NCBI RefSeq assembly: GCF_001499655.1
Contig: NZ_LN879502.1
Location: 1,054,001 to 1,118,000, forward strand
Origin: Candidatus Protochlamydia naegleriophila
GTDB lineage: Bacteria; Chlamydiota; Chlamydiia; Chlamydiales; Parachlamydiaceae
DNA length: 64,000 nt
Reading direction: 5' to 3'
The translations under genes and the position numbers were made by a program. This document shows positions 26,990 through 34,977 of this stretch, piece after piece. The notes beneath the pieces are model-generated. The model did not search any database. It was not told the origin of the DNA and saw only the letters and a list, made by a program, of their open reading frames with translations. Position 1 is the first letter of the stretch; each line of letters begins with the position of its first letter.

Positions 26990-28258
26990 ATGTGCACAGA
27001 AGTCAAACATAAAATAAATCCAAATTTATTTTTTGCTCTAGCGACTATCTGTGGCGTCTGTAGTGGGTACTTACAAGAGCCTTTCATTTTTAGTGCGGCC
27101 GAGACTATTTCTCAATTATTTATTAACCTTTTAAAGCTCGTCAGCCTGCCCATCATTTTTCTTTCCATTGTATCGACTGCATCGGGCATGGAAAATATGC
27201 AGCAAATTAAGTTGCTTGGCAAAAAGGTTGTCAAATACACGCTATTGACGACGATCATTGCGGCCAGCATTGCTTTAGCTTTATTTTTGGCCATCGATCC
27301 AGTTAGGGGGCAAATTGTTGCCGATCAAACGGTGGCATTGAATGGTACTCAACCAAGTTATCTCTCTTTTTTCATTCAAATTGTCCCTTCCAACATCATT
27401 CAGCCATTTAGTGAAAATAATGTGATAGGGGTATTATTCTTGGCGATGCTCTTGAGCTTTGCAATCGTTACTTTGCCAGTTCAGCACCGCACAGTCCTCC
27501 ATTCATTTTTTTCGAGCATTTATGCAGCCATCATTACGATCACTCGCTGGATCGTGGCCGTTATGCCAATTGCGATTTGGGCGTTTATTACCCTTTTCAT
27601 GCGCGATTTAAGTCAGGGATTAGATGTTAAAAGTTTAGCTCTTTACCTGACAGTTGTCCTTGCTGCGAATGTAATTCAGGCAGGCGTGGTTTTGCCGACT
27701 CTACTTAAAATCAAAGGGATTTCTCCCATTCGCATGGCGCGGGGTATGTTTCCGGCATTATCTGTTGCCTTTTTTACGAAATCATCGGCAGCGGCTTTGC
27801 CAATGGCGATGCGTTGTGCGGAAGAAAATGTGGGGATTTCTCGCAAAGTCGCAAGCTTTACATTGCCGCTATGCACGACCATCAACATGAATGCGTGTGC
27901 AGCCTTTATTCTAACGACAGTCTTATTTGTTTCAATGAGTCAAGGCGTCACCTATTCGTTGGCTGAAATGGGGCTTTGGGTTATTTTGGCAACTATTGCT
28001 GCGATTGGGAATGCTGGCGTCCCGATGGGATGCTACTTTTTGGCGAGCGCTTTTTTAGCGGCGATGAATGTTCCTCTCAATATTTTAGGGGTCATTTTAC
28101 CTTTTTACACGCTCATTGACATGCTGGAAAGTGCGATCAATGTGTGGTCTGATTCATGTGTGGCTGCCGTGGTAAATAAGGAAGTTCAGCAAGAGGATTC
28201 TTCCTTGCTGGAATCGAATACAAATCTTCATCTAGGTGCCATGAATAGTGTCAGTTAG
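26990..28258 (+). CDS. Dicarboxylate/amino acid:cation symporter (DAACS family)
   Basis: 422-residue polytopic transporter of the GltP/DctA/GltT family. Recognisable parts are the N-terminal LINLLKLVSLPIIFLSIVS, the HP1 serine-rich motif FFTKSSAAALP, and the family's NMDGT-like site, here TTINMNACAA. The replacement of the usual NMDGT by NMNAC suggests altered ion or substrate binding. The family brings in glutamate, aspartate or C4-dicarboxylates with Na+ or H+. The ATG follows a GAGG site. In an intracellular bacterium it probably takes up host amino acids or dicarboxylates. Confidence 0.92.
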   Translation: MCTEVKHKINPNLFFALATICGVCSGYLQEPFIFSAAETISQLFINLLKLVSLPIIFLSIVSTASGMENMQQIKLLGKKVVKYTLLTTIIAASIALALFLAIDPVRGQIVADQTVALNGTQPSYLSFFIQIVPSNIIQPFSENNVIGVLFLAMLLSFAIVTLPVQHRTVLHSFFSSIYAAIITITRWIVAVMPIAIWAFITLFMRDLSQGLDVKSLALYLTVVLAANVIQAGVVLPTLLKIKGISPIRMARGMFPALSVAFFTKSSAAALPMAMRCAEENVGISRKVASFTLPLCTTINMNACAAFILTTVLFVSMSQGVTYSLAEMGLWVILATIAAIGNAGVPMGCYFLASAFLAAMNVPLNILGVILPFYTLIDMLESAINVWSDSCVAAVVNKEVQQEDSSLLESNTNLHLGAMNSVS

Positions 28259-28273
28259 GGCTTAAACCCATGA

Positions 28274-28307
28274 GGCTCTTGCAAATGACAGGAACGTTGC
28301 AAGAGCC
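28274..28307 (+). terminator. Stem-loop after the DAACS gene
   Basis: Perfect 11-base stem GGCTCTTGCAA/TTGCAAGAGCC (28274-28284 with 28297-28307), 12-base loop, 16 bases after the stop codon. It lacks a T run but is well placed to end the transcript or protect its 3' end. Confidence 0.5.
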
Positions 28308-28583
28308 CCATGCTTGATAATAGGCCGTTTGCTTTCCTGTAAGATCGCTTACTATCTGTTCTGTTTTCTTTTTCCGGACATGTTCCTTGCAGCTATTCAG
28401 TCGTGAGTAGAATGAAACATGTACGCTTTCTTGCAATCATAGAGCCTGTCTGTAGATGACGCTGCCAATCTGAAAGCTTGACTTTCAAAGAGCAAGACCG
28501 TTATAAATTTTCCTCTATTAAAAAAATAGAGCAAAGATTGGACAAAAGAGTTGGCTTGCGTTATTTGAGCGGACTATCTTTTT
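28308..28583. other. Intergenic region, nothing further recognised
   Basis: Together with its flanks this is a roughly 395-base gap between the symporter and the first pdhA signals. Apart from the stem-loop on the left and the promoter on the right I see no gene or repeat. Confidence 0.5.
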
Positions 28584-28611
28584 TTGCTTTTTTTAGCCGA
28601 TCTGATAAGAT
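28584..28611 (+). promoter_or_regulatory. Probable promoter of pdhABC
   Basis: TTGCTT (28584-28589), 16-base spacer, TAAGAT (28606-28611). A start near 28618 would leave a leader of about 35 bases to the ATG at 28654, which has its own AAGGA site. Confidence 0.5.
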
Positions 28612-28653
28612 AGTTCTAACTATTTAAAGGTCTTCCCACAAATAAGGATAGAA

Positions 28654-28714
28654 ATGAATACATGCGTTTCACGTCAATTTTTTTCTGTAGACCGAGCAGC
28701 TGTCAATAAAAAAA
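28654..28714 (+). other. Probable true 5' end of pdhA, out of frame across an A7 tract
   Basis: An ATG at 28654 with AAGGA 5 bases upstream opens a frame reading MNTCVSRQFFSVDRAAVNKK that ends soon after, at a TGA near 28735. At the run of seven A (28708-28714) a one-base shift would join it to the E1-alpha frame, giving the N-terminal extension such proteins normally carry. The E1-alpha frame itself offers only a TTG (28715) without a ribosome site. Confidence 0.55.
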
Positions 28715-29671
28715 TTGGGAGCACAAACGCTCATTGAGTGTTTCCGACGGATGTTATTGATTCGCAATTTTGAGTTGCGTGCCGAGTCTGCCTATCAGCA
28801 AGGAAAGATTGGTGGCTTTTTTCATGCCTATATAGGGCAAGAAGCGATTCAAACGGCGGCCGTTCAAGCTTTGGGGCCAAACAATTGGTATGCAACTTCT
28901 TATCGTTGTCACGCATTGGCTTTGCTTCTTGGTGCGACGCCTGATGAATTAATGGCAGAGTTGTACGGTCGTGCAACAGGAAATGCGATGGGGCGCGGCG
29001 GATCTATGCACTTTTTTACTGAGCGTCTGCTTGGGGGATTTGGTATTGTGACGGGCCAAGTGCCCATTTCGACGGGGGCGGGCTTTACCCTTAAATATAA
29101 GGGTATAAAAGATCAAGTCTCGATTTGCTTTATGGGAGACGGGGCTGTTCCCCAAGGATCTTTCCATGAATCTTTAAACTTGGCATCGCTTTGGAACCTT
29201 CCTTGCATTTACGTTGTCGAGAATAACCAATGGGGAATGGGAACAGCTGTTCAACGTGCAGTCTGCGTCGATCGCCTAGCTGAAGATAAAGCTCCAGGAT
29301 ATAACATGAAAGGTTACACTTTTGATGGAATGGACTTTTTCAATTGCTATGCCGGGTTTGAGCATGTTTTTAAAGAGGTTTTAGAGACGCAGCGCCCGGT
29401 CCTAATTGAAGTGGTAACAGAGCGTTTTAAAGGTCATTCAATTTCCGATCCAGGTCTTTATAGGTCAAAAGAAAACCTTAAGCAAATCATGACTAAAGAT
29501 CCTATTTTAGCCATGCAAGCCGTGCTAACCGAGCAAGGGATTTTGACCGAAGAACAGATTAAAGAGATGGATAAAGAATTGCGCGAAAAGGTGATTGCGT
29601 CCATGCAATTTGCAGATAATAGTCCATGGCCGGATCTTCAAACTCTGGAAGAAGATGTTTTTGCCCCATAA
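28715..29671 (+). CDS. pdhA: Pyruvate dehydrogenase E1 component, alpha subunit
   Basis: 318 residues from the first possible start, of a TPP-dependent E1-alpha that decarboxylates pyruvate in the Pdh complex. The N-terminal RRMLLIRNFELRAESAYQQG, HAYIGQEAIQ, SYRCHALAL, GRGGSMH and the TPP/Mg motif GDGAVPQGSFHESLN with ENNQWGMGT are complete; GHSISDPGLYR is the phosphorylation-loop region. The start is problematic: the frame begins at an unsupported TTG after an A7 tract, while a good ATG with ribosome site lies upstream in another frame. Either a frameshift, slippage, or weak TTG initiation must be assumed. pdhB follows after 36 bases. Confidence 0.9.
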   Translation: MGAQTLIECFRRMLLIRNFELRAESAYQQGKIGGFFHAYIGQEAIQTAAVQALGPNNWYATSYRCHALALLLGATPDELMAELYGRATGNAMGRGGSMHFFTERLLGGFGIVTGQVPISTGAGFTLKYKGIKDQVSICFMGDGAVPQGSFHESLNLASLWNLPCIYVVENNQWGMGTAVQRAVCVDRLAEDKAPGYNMKGYTFDGMDFFNCYAGFEHVFKEVLETQRPVLIEVVTERFKGHSISDPGLYRSKENLKQIMTKDPILAMQAVLTEQGILTEEQIKEMDKELREKVIASMQFADNSPWPDLQTLEEDVFAP

Positions 29672-29707
29672 GCCCATCCAAAGTCAATCCATAGGAGCAT
29701 TTCAATA

Positions 29708-30694
29708 ATGGATAATGGAAAACAAGTCGTAGAAATGAGAGAAGCGCTTCGTCAAGCGATCGATGAAGAAATGGAGCGGGACTCTGCTGTTTTTGTCATG
29801 GGTGAAGAGGTTGGCGAATATAATGGCGCCTACAAAGTGACAAAAGGAATGTTGGATAAATGGGGCCCGACTCGTATTGTTGATACGCCTATTTCAGAGC
29901 TTGGCTTTGCAGGCTTATGCGTAGGAGCCGCCATGACAGGCTTAAGGCCTATTGTCGAATTTATGAGTTTTAATTTTTCCTTTGTTGCTGCTGATCAGAT
30001 GATATCGAATGCAATAAAAATGCATTATATGTCAGGCAATCGCTTTTCTGTTCCGATGGTTTTTAGAGGGCCAAACGGTGCAGCGGCTCAGGTATCCAGT
30101 CAGCATTCCCACTGCGTAGAGGCTATTTACGGTAACTTGCCGGGCTGGCACATTGTGGCTCCGAGCAACTCTTACGATGCAAAGGGATTATTGAAGTCGG
30201 CGATTCGCGACAACAATCCAGTTCTCTTTTTGGAGTCGGAGCTGTTGTATGGGGATAAAATGGAGATTCCGACACAAGAATATCTCGTTCCTATCGGTAA
30301 GGCGCAAGTCGTCATTCCAGGGCAAGATGTTACCGTAATTACTCACAGCCGTATGGTCAATGTTTGTAAAGAAGCTGCCAAAGAATTGGCGAAAAAAGGG
30401 ATACGCGTTGAGCTCATCGATCTTCGGACAATAAAGCCGTTAGACATTGCGACCATTGCAACATCTGTCCGCAAAACAAGTCGTTGCGTTATTGTAGAAG
30501 AAGGACACGTTTTTGCAGGAATTGCTGCTGAAGTAGGCTTTCAAATCATGGAGCACTGTTTTGGCTATCTAGATGCTCCTTTGGAAAGGGTTTGCCAGCG
30601 AGAGACACCGATGCCTTACTCTAAAGTTTTAGAAAAAGAGACGATTCCCAATGTGGAGAGGGTCTTAGCTGCAATCTATAAAACACTGCAATAA
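29708..30694 (+). CDS. pdhB: Pyruvate dehydrogenase E1 component, beta subunit
   Basis: 328-residue E1-beta, full length. It has the alpha/beta interface and TPP residues in FVMGEEVGEYNGAYKVTKG, DTPISELGFAGLCVGAAMTG, RPIVEFMSFNF, and FRGPNGAAAQVSSQHS. The C-terminal transketolase domain carries VIVEEGHVFAG. It forms the alpha2beta2 E1 with PdhA and hands the acetyl group to the lipoyl domain of PdhC. Good ribosome site (AGGAG) and tight spacing place it in the pdhABC operon. Confidence 0.96.
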   Translation: MDNGKQVVEMREALRQAIDEEMERDSAVFVMGEEVGEYNGAYKVTKGMLDKWGPTRIVDTPISELGFAGLCVGAAMTGLRPIVEFMSFNFSFVAADQMISNAIKMHYMSGNRFSVPMVFRGPNGAAAQVSSQHSHCVEAIYGNLPGWHIVAPSNSYDAKGLLKSAIRDNNPVLFLESELLYGDKMEIPTQEYLVPIGKAQVVIPGQDVTVITHSRMVNVCKEAAKELAKKGIRVELIDLRTIKPLDIATIATSVRKTSRCVIVEEGHVFAGIAAEVGFQIMEHCFGYLDAPLERVCQRETPMPYSKVLEKETIPNVERVLAAIYKTLQ

Positions 30695-30714
30695 AAATTA
30701 GGAGACGAGTTGCT

Positions 30715-32013
30715 ATGCCTTTCACATTGACCATGCCAAAGCTTTCACCTACGATGGAAGAGGGAACGCTTGTTAAGTGGCATAAGAAAGTTGGAGACTC
30801 GGTTCAGGCAGGTGATCTGTTGATCGAAGTTGCAACAGATAAAGCGACTGTCGAATACAATGCTCTCGATGAGGGATGGGTGAGGCAAATTCTCGTTCAA
30901 GAAGGTGAGGATGCGGTTGTCAATCAATCCATTGCTGTTTTAACATCAGATCCCAATGAAAGCTTAGAGGGATATCAGCCTCAGGATGTCGCTAAGTTAC
31001 AAGAAGAGAAAAAAGATGTCGAAGAAGTGCCTCAAGCTGCCAAAGCGCAAGATGAAGAGCCAAAGCGCAAGGGAGCTGTTCTTCAACAGCCTAGCTTTAC
31101 TCCTGAGCCAGCTTTAGAAAACTATGTATTTCAGTTTCCAACAGAGAGGCTTGAAAAGCGCCTTTTAGCATCTCCTTTGGCAAAAAAGTTGGCTAAAGAA
31201 AAAGGGTTAGACTTATCAACAGTCAAAGGGAGTGGTCCGAACAAGCGTATCATGAGCCGCGATCTTGAAAAAGCCCAGCCGGCCAATACGGTGGCATTTG
31301 GTCACAGGGAAAACCCTTCCTTGCCTCCAGGCACTTACGAAGAGTTGCCTCTTACGCCCATGCGTAAAGTTATTGGGCAGCGCTTGCAAGAATCTAAATC
31401 TTTTATTCCTCATTTTTATGTTTCTCTGCAAATTGATGCTGAACCACTCGTGGCTGTAAGAGAGCAGTTGAAGAATGGTCAAATTAAAGTTTCGGTCAAT
31501 GATTTGGTTGTAAGGGCCTCAGCCCTGGCATTGCGCCAACATCCTGCTATCAATTGCGGGTTTAATTCAGTCAATCAATCGATCATTCAATTTAAGACTA
31601 TCGACATTGCCATCGCGGTCAGTTTGGAATCGGGACTCATTACACCGATTGTTAGGCATGCTGATTTTAAGAACCTGGGAGAAATATCTACCGAGGTCCG
31701 CTCGTTGGCGCAGAAAGCCCGCGACGGGAAACTCGATCCTCAAGAATATAAGGGAGGGTCTTTTACCATTTCAAATCTCGGCATGTTTGGTGTATCTGAG
31801 TTTCAAGCTATTTTGAACCCGCCTCAAGCGGCTATTTTGGCTGTGAGTGGAATTCAAGATGTTCCCGTTGTCCGCAATGGTTCAGTCGTGCCGGGTAAAA
31901 TCATGACTCTAACCTTGTCGGTTGACCATCGCGTCATCGACGGCGTAGCTTCCGCTAAATTTTTGCAGGCTCTAAAGCAGCTTTTGGAGAATCCAGCCCT
32001 GCTTTTAGTTTAA
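30715..32013 (+). CDS. pdhC: Dihydrolipoamide acetyltransferase (E2)
   Basis: 432 residues. One lipoyl domain (about 1-80) with the lipoylated lysine in EVATDKATVEYNA, a charged linker, a peripheral-subunit-binding domain (about 150-190) with LASPLAKKLAKEKGLDLSTV, and a catalytic domain (about 210-430) ending in the active-site motif LSVDHRVIDGVASAKFL. It transfers the acetyl group to CoA. The E3 gene is not adjacent and is presumably elsewhere. An 18-base inverted repeat 55 bases after the stop may end the operon. Confidence 0.96.
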   Translation: MPFTLTMPKLSPTMEEGTLVKWHKKVGDSVQAGDLLIEVATDKATVEYNALDEGWVRQILVQEGEDAVVNQSIAVLTSDPNESLEGYQPQDVAKLQEEKKDVEEVPQAAKAQDEEPKRKGAVLQQPSFTPEPALENYVFQFPTERLEKRLLASPLAKKLAKEKGLDLSTVKGSGPNKRIMSRDLEKAQPANTVAFGHRENPSLPPGTYEELPLTPMRKVIGQRLQESKSFIPHFYVSLQIDAEPLVAVREQLKNGQIKVSVNDLVVRASALALRQHPAINCGFNSVNQSIIQFKTIDIAIAVSLESGLITPIVRHADFKNLGEISTEVRSLAQKARDGKLDPQEYKGGSFTISNLGMFGVSEFQAILNPPQAAILAVSGIQDVPVVRNGSVVPGKIMTLTLSVDHRVIDGVASAKFLQALKQLLENPALLLV

Positions 32014-32068
32014 TTCGTGCTGGCTAAGAGGGTGTTTACCAAACATGATCTGGCTGCTTTGCTGCTAT

Positions 32069-32114
32069 AAATTGTCTAAAAGTTGCAAAAAATTTCGCAA
32101 CTTTTAGACAATTT
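32069..32114 (+). terminator. Perfect 18-base inverted repeat after pdhC
   Basis: AAATTGTCTAAAAGTTGC (32069-32086) and its exact complement (32097-32114) around a 10-base A/T loop. It is well placed to end the pdh transcript, but no T run follows on the plus strand, so it may act in RNA stability or need a protein factor. Confidence 0.5.
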
Positions 32115-32496
32115 AGCACACAAATAAACTCGGATTTTTAAATACTCTCTAAGTTACCCTAGAGCTGAAATTTACAATCAGTCGCTCTAACGAGCTCTTC
32201 TTGGTTTTTTAATTCGGTTATCCATCGTTCCTCGCCAGGCTCTTCACTATGGGCTTTAAAATCAGTCGGCCTCCCAGCCTCTCACACATGCATTTACTTT
32301 ATAAACGCTAACAAAAAGAGCTGTGGTCTTGGATAGGAAGGATCAGATTCGATAGATGGCTAAGTCCATTATTTGCTCTGATTTCGCTAACTCTCCCACA
32401 GTAAACTAGTTTATGCAACTATACGTGTCATTCAATTAGCATACAATTAAAGTAATTGAAATTTTTGCTGTCGTTTGCTTAAATTTATACCGAAAT
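32115..32496. other. Intergenic region, nothing recognised
   Basis: Part of the 625-base gap between pdhC and the PP2C gene. Neither strand carries a convincing frame, and no RNA gene is recognised here. Confidence 0.45.
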
Positions 32497-32602
32497 CGGA
32501 AGAATAACGTCACAAATTCAGTTTTAATCTGAGTTATTAGTAAAACTTAGAATGAAAATTAACTAGAGTTTTTAAAACTGAATGTATGACGTTATTTTTC
32601 CG
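32497..32602. repeat. 30-base imperfect inverted repeat upstream of the PP2C gene
   Basis: Arms 32497-32526 and 32573-32602 are complementary over 30 bases with three mismatches, separated by 46 bases. The right arm ends 36 bases before the PP2C start. No duplication of flanking bases is evident. It could be a long RNA hairpin in the leader, an operator pair, or the remnant of a small mobile element. Confidence 0.7.
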
Positions 32603-32638
32603 GCTTAAAGTTATTTTTATCAACTAAGAGTTTTAGAC

Positions 32639-33994
32639 ATGTCGGACTTTACTTTGGCTAGCCATGAAAGAGGTTATCAACTTTCTTTTTATGAGTTTTG
32701 TACTTTTCCTTTTACGGCGCCTTATGCAGGAAGGCATCAAGAGCTTTCTCTGACTTGCAAGGAAAGTTATCGCTATGGTCATAAGATTATTGCTTTCGTA
32801 GAAAAGCTTCCACTTTTAGGTGTTTTTGTCTCTTTGATAGAAAGGATTGTCGCTTTAAGCATACAGGTCTTTAGCTGTCTATTTAAGGACTCTAGTGTGA
32901 ATCCACGATCTGAAGTAGATTTTCCCGCTAAACTGGATGTTCGTGAGATGCCGGCCCCGATCGTTCAGCAAAGGGAGCCTATAGCCCTTATAGAGGGAGA
33001 TGAGCAAGTAAAGGCCTCGGAAGATCCACTTGCTGAAGTCGTTCCAGTTAACTTATCGGAAGTGCGCATGTTAAAGAATTTGAAAAAGGCCTTTAACGAG
33101 CATCGGAAAAAAGATCCTGCCCAAGTGGCTGCCATGCCAAGGCTTGATTTATCAGGTTCTGTGAGAAGGAAATTGTCTTTTAACGTGCAGGATGCTGTTT
33201 TAAAAGGTCGGCGCAGCTCAATGGAAGACTCCCATTTTCATAGACAGCTTTCGAATGGCTATGTGCTAGGGATCTGTGATGGGCATGGCGATGGAGGAAG
33301 GATTGCAGAGTACATCTCCTTGCGCTGTCAACAGCTATTTTCAGAGAAATGGGCAGAGCATTCAAATAATCGGATCGAGGCTTTCTCTACTTTATTGGCT
33401 CAGATTCATCAAGAAGTGCTCGAAAAGCAAATTGCTGAATCAGGGGGGAGTACGGCTGTTATTTGTTTTATTGAAAAGCAAACAAATCGCTGTTATGTGG
33501 CCACTCTTGGAGATTCAGAGGCTAAGTTGTTTAGGAAAGTGGGCGGGGACATTTCTATCTTTCCATTATCTTGTGTACGCGACTGGTCTTCTGAGAAAGA
33601 CGCTAAGCGGGCATCGAGTGCCTTGGATAAGCCTGGCATTGCCGATAATTGGCCAAAGGCATTGAATTCTAAATATCTTAGATTCCCTGATCCCTTTTAT
33701 GGCGTCAATGTAAGTCGTTCCATTGGAGATCAAGAATTTAATACGCTAAATGGTCATCCAGCTGTTATTCAGAAGCCCAAAGTGACACTGTTTGAATTAG
33801 AAAAAAACGATCTGCTCGTCTTGGCCTGCGATGGAGTTTGGGACTATGTGCAAAATAAAGAGTTGGTCGATCAGGTCATTGCTCCTTGTTGGCTGAGCGA
33901 TGAAACAGATATAGCCCAAGAAATTGCCCATTTTGCATTGGACGCCAAGTGTAGCGAAGATAACATTTCAGTTATTGCTTTACGGGTGATTTAA
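32639..33994 (+). CDS. PP2C-family serine/threonine phosphatase, effector candidate
   Basis: 451 residues. The C-terminal PP2C domain (about 185-451) is complete: KGRRSSMEDSHF, metal-binding LGICDGHGDGG, ATLGDSEAKLF, VSRSIGDQEFN, LVLACDGVWDYV and CSEDNISVIAL supply the metal aspartates. The N-terminal 180 residues have no recognised domain but include a hydrophobic stretch (about 55-82) and an acidic linker. The catalytic domain is closer to eukaryotic-type PP2C than to RsbU-type phosphatases. It is inserted between pdhC and recR in an otherwise conserved core region, suggesting acquisition and a possible host-directed function. Ribosome site weak. Confidence 0.88.
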   Translation: MSDFTLASHERGYQLSFYEFCTFPFTAPYAGRHQELSLTCKESYRYGHKIIAFVEKLPLLGVFVSLIERIVALSIQVFSCLFKDSSVNPRSEVDFPAKLDVREMPAPIVQQREPIALIEGDEQVKASEDPLAEVVPVNLSEVRMLKNLKKAFNEHRKKDPAQVAAMPRLDLSGSVRRKLSFNVQDAVLKGRRSSMEDSHFHRQLSNGYVLGICDGHGDGGRIAEYISLRCQQLFSEKWAEHSNNRIEAFSTLLAQIHQEVLEKQIAESGGSTAVICFIEKQTNRCYVATLGDSEAKLFRKVGGDISIFPLSCVRDWSSEKDAKRASSALDKPGIADNWPKALNSKYLRFPDPFYGVNVSRSIGDQEFNTLNGHPAVIQKPKVTLFELEKNDLLVLACDGVWDYVQNKELVDQVIAPCWLSDETDIAQEIAHFALDAKCSEDNISVIALRVI

Positions 33995-34103
33995 AAATAG
34001 TTGTTTGACAACAGCTGCTTATAAAAACCTGATTCTCTTCCCTTTTTGCCTATACAAAAGGAAGACGAACATGTTAAAATTCAGCACTTAAAATGAGGCT
34101 ATG

Positions 34104-34700
34104 ATGCGTTATCCTGAGCATTTGTTGAAGTTGATTCACATGTTAAAGAAATTTCCAGGCGTTGGCAATAAGAGTGCCGAACGTTTTGCTTTTCATTTAC
34201 TGACATGGCCAGCCGAGCAATTGGGGGAACTGAGCGATATTGTTAAGAGCACTAAAGATAAGTTAAAACAGTGTTCCTCTTGCGGGTGCTTAGTCGATGA
34301 GGAGAGCTGCTACTTTTGCGATTTCAATAAAAGGGATGCTCAGGTCATTTGTGTCACAGCTTTTCCTCGCGATGTCTTTTCGATTGAAGAAACGCACGAA
34401 TATCGCGGTTTATATCACGTTCTAGGAGGGGTGCTGTCTCCTTTAGACAATCGAGGTCCAGAGCATCTATCGATCGCCAAGCTTAAGCAGCGCATCCGCG
34501 CGTTAAATATTAAAGAGGTTGTTATCGCTTTAGATTCCACTTTAGAGGGCGATGCTACATCACTTTTTTTGAAGCAGGAGCTGGCCTCTTATGGGATTCA
34601 AATATCTCGCCTAGCATTCGGCATTCCAATGGGAAGTTCTTTAGATTATGTCGATGGAGGCACGCTTGCGCGGGCTTTAGCGGGCCGTAACCAGTTTTAA
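34104..34700 (+). CDS. recR: Recombination mediator RecR
   Basis: 198-residue RecR, the usual size. N-terminal helix-hairpin-helix KKFPGVGNKSAERFAFHLL, C4 zinc finger (CSSCGCLVDEESCYFC), Toprim domain with ICVTAFPRDVFSIEETHEYRG, and C-terminal GIPMGSSLDYVDGGTLARAL. It loads RecA at gaps together with RecO/RecF; recF is also in this window (62712). Two ATGs in tandem occur. The second (34104) has GAGG at 5 bases and is preferred over 34101. Confidence 0.96.
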   Translation: MRYPEHLLKLIHMLKKFPGVGNKSAERFAFHLLTWPAEQLGELSDIVKSTKDKLKQCSSCGCLVDEESCYFCDFNKRDAQVICVTAFPRDVFSIEETHEYRGLYHVLGGVLSPLDNRGPEHLSIAKLKQRIRALNIKEVVIALDSTLEGDATSLFLKQELASYGIQISRLAFGIPMGSSLDYVDGGTLARALAGRNQF

Positions 34701-34977
34701 CTGCGGAAATGTGTGGGTTACTAAGTATATGGCTATTAACCTAAGCTTTGAGTTTAACATGCTTGGGTCCGTAATTTGCTCTTTGATCGGCGATAGCCTC
34801 AAGCCTGAGGCTTTAGGGCGGTAGAAAATCCAATTTTTGAAGTCACTTCCGCATATCTCAACTCATTAATCGACTTCTAGTTGCAAAATAGCTGTTGATC
34901 ACCTATGATCACTTACCTTTTCCACGTGTACTAATAGATGCAATAAGGAATTCCTTTTGCCAACGCCGAGGCTTGTT

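Noticed and set aside
28251-28436. 61-codon minus-strand frame after the symporter
   Set aside because: No ribosome site and it crosses the stem-loop after the symporter gene; not coding.
32497-32602. Calling the inverted repeat a MITE or insertion-sequence remnant
   Set aside because: No target-site duplication or transposase remnant is visible and a second copy was not seen in the window, so it is listed only as a repeat.
33276-33665. 129-codon frame within the PP2C gene
   Set aside because: Same-strand shadow of a well-supported catalytic domain; no start signals.
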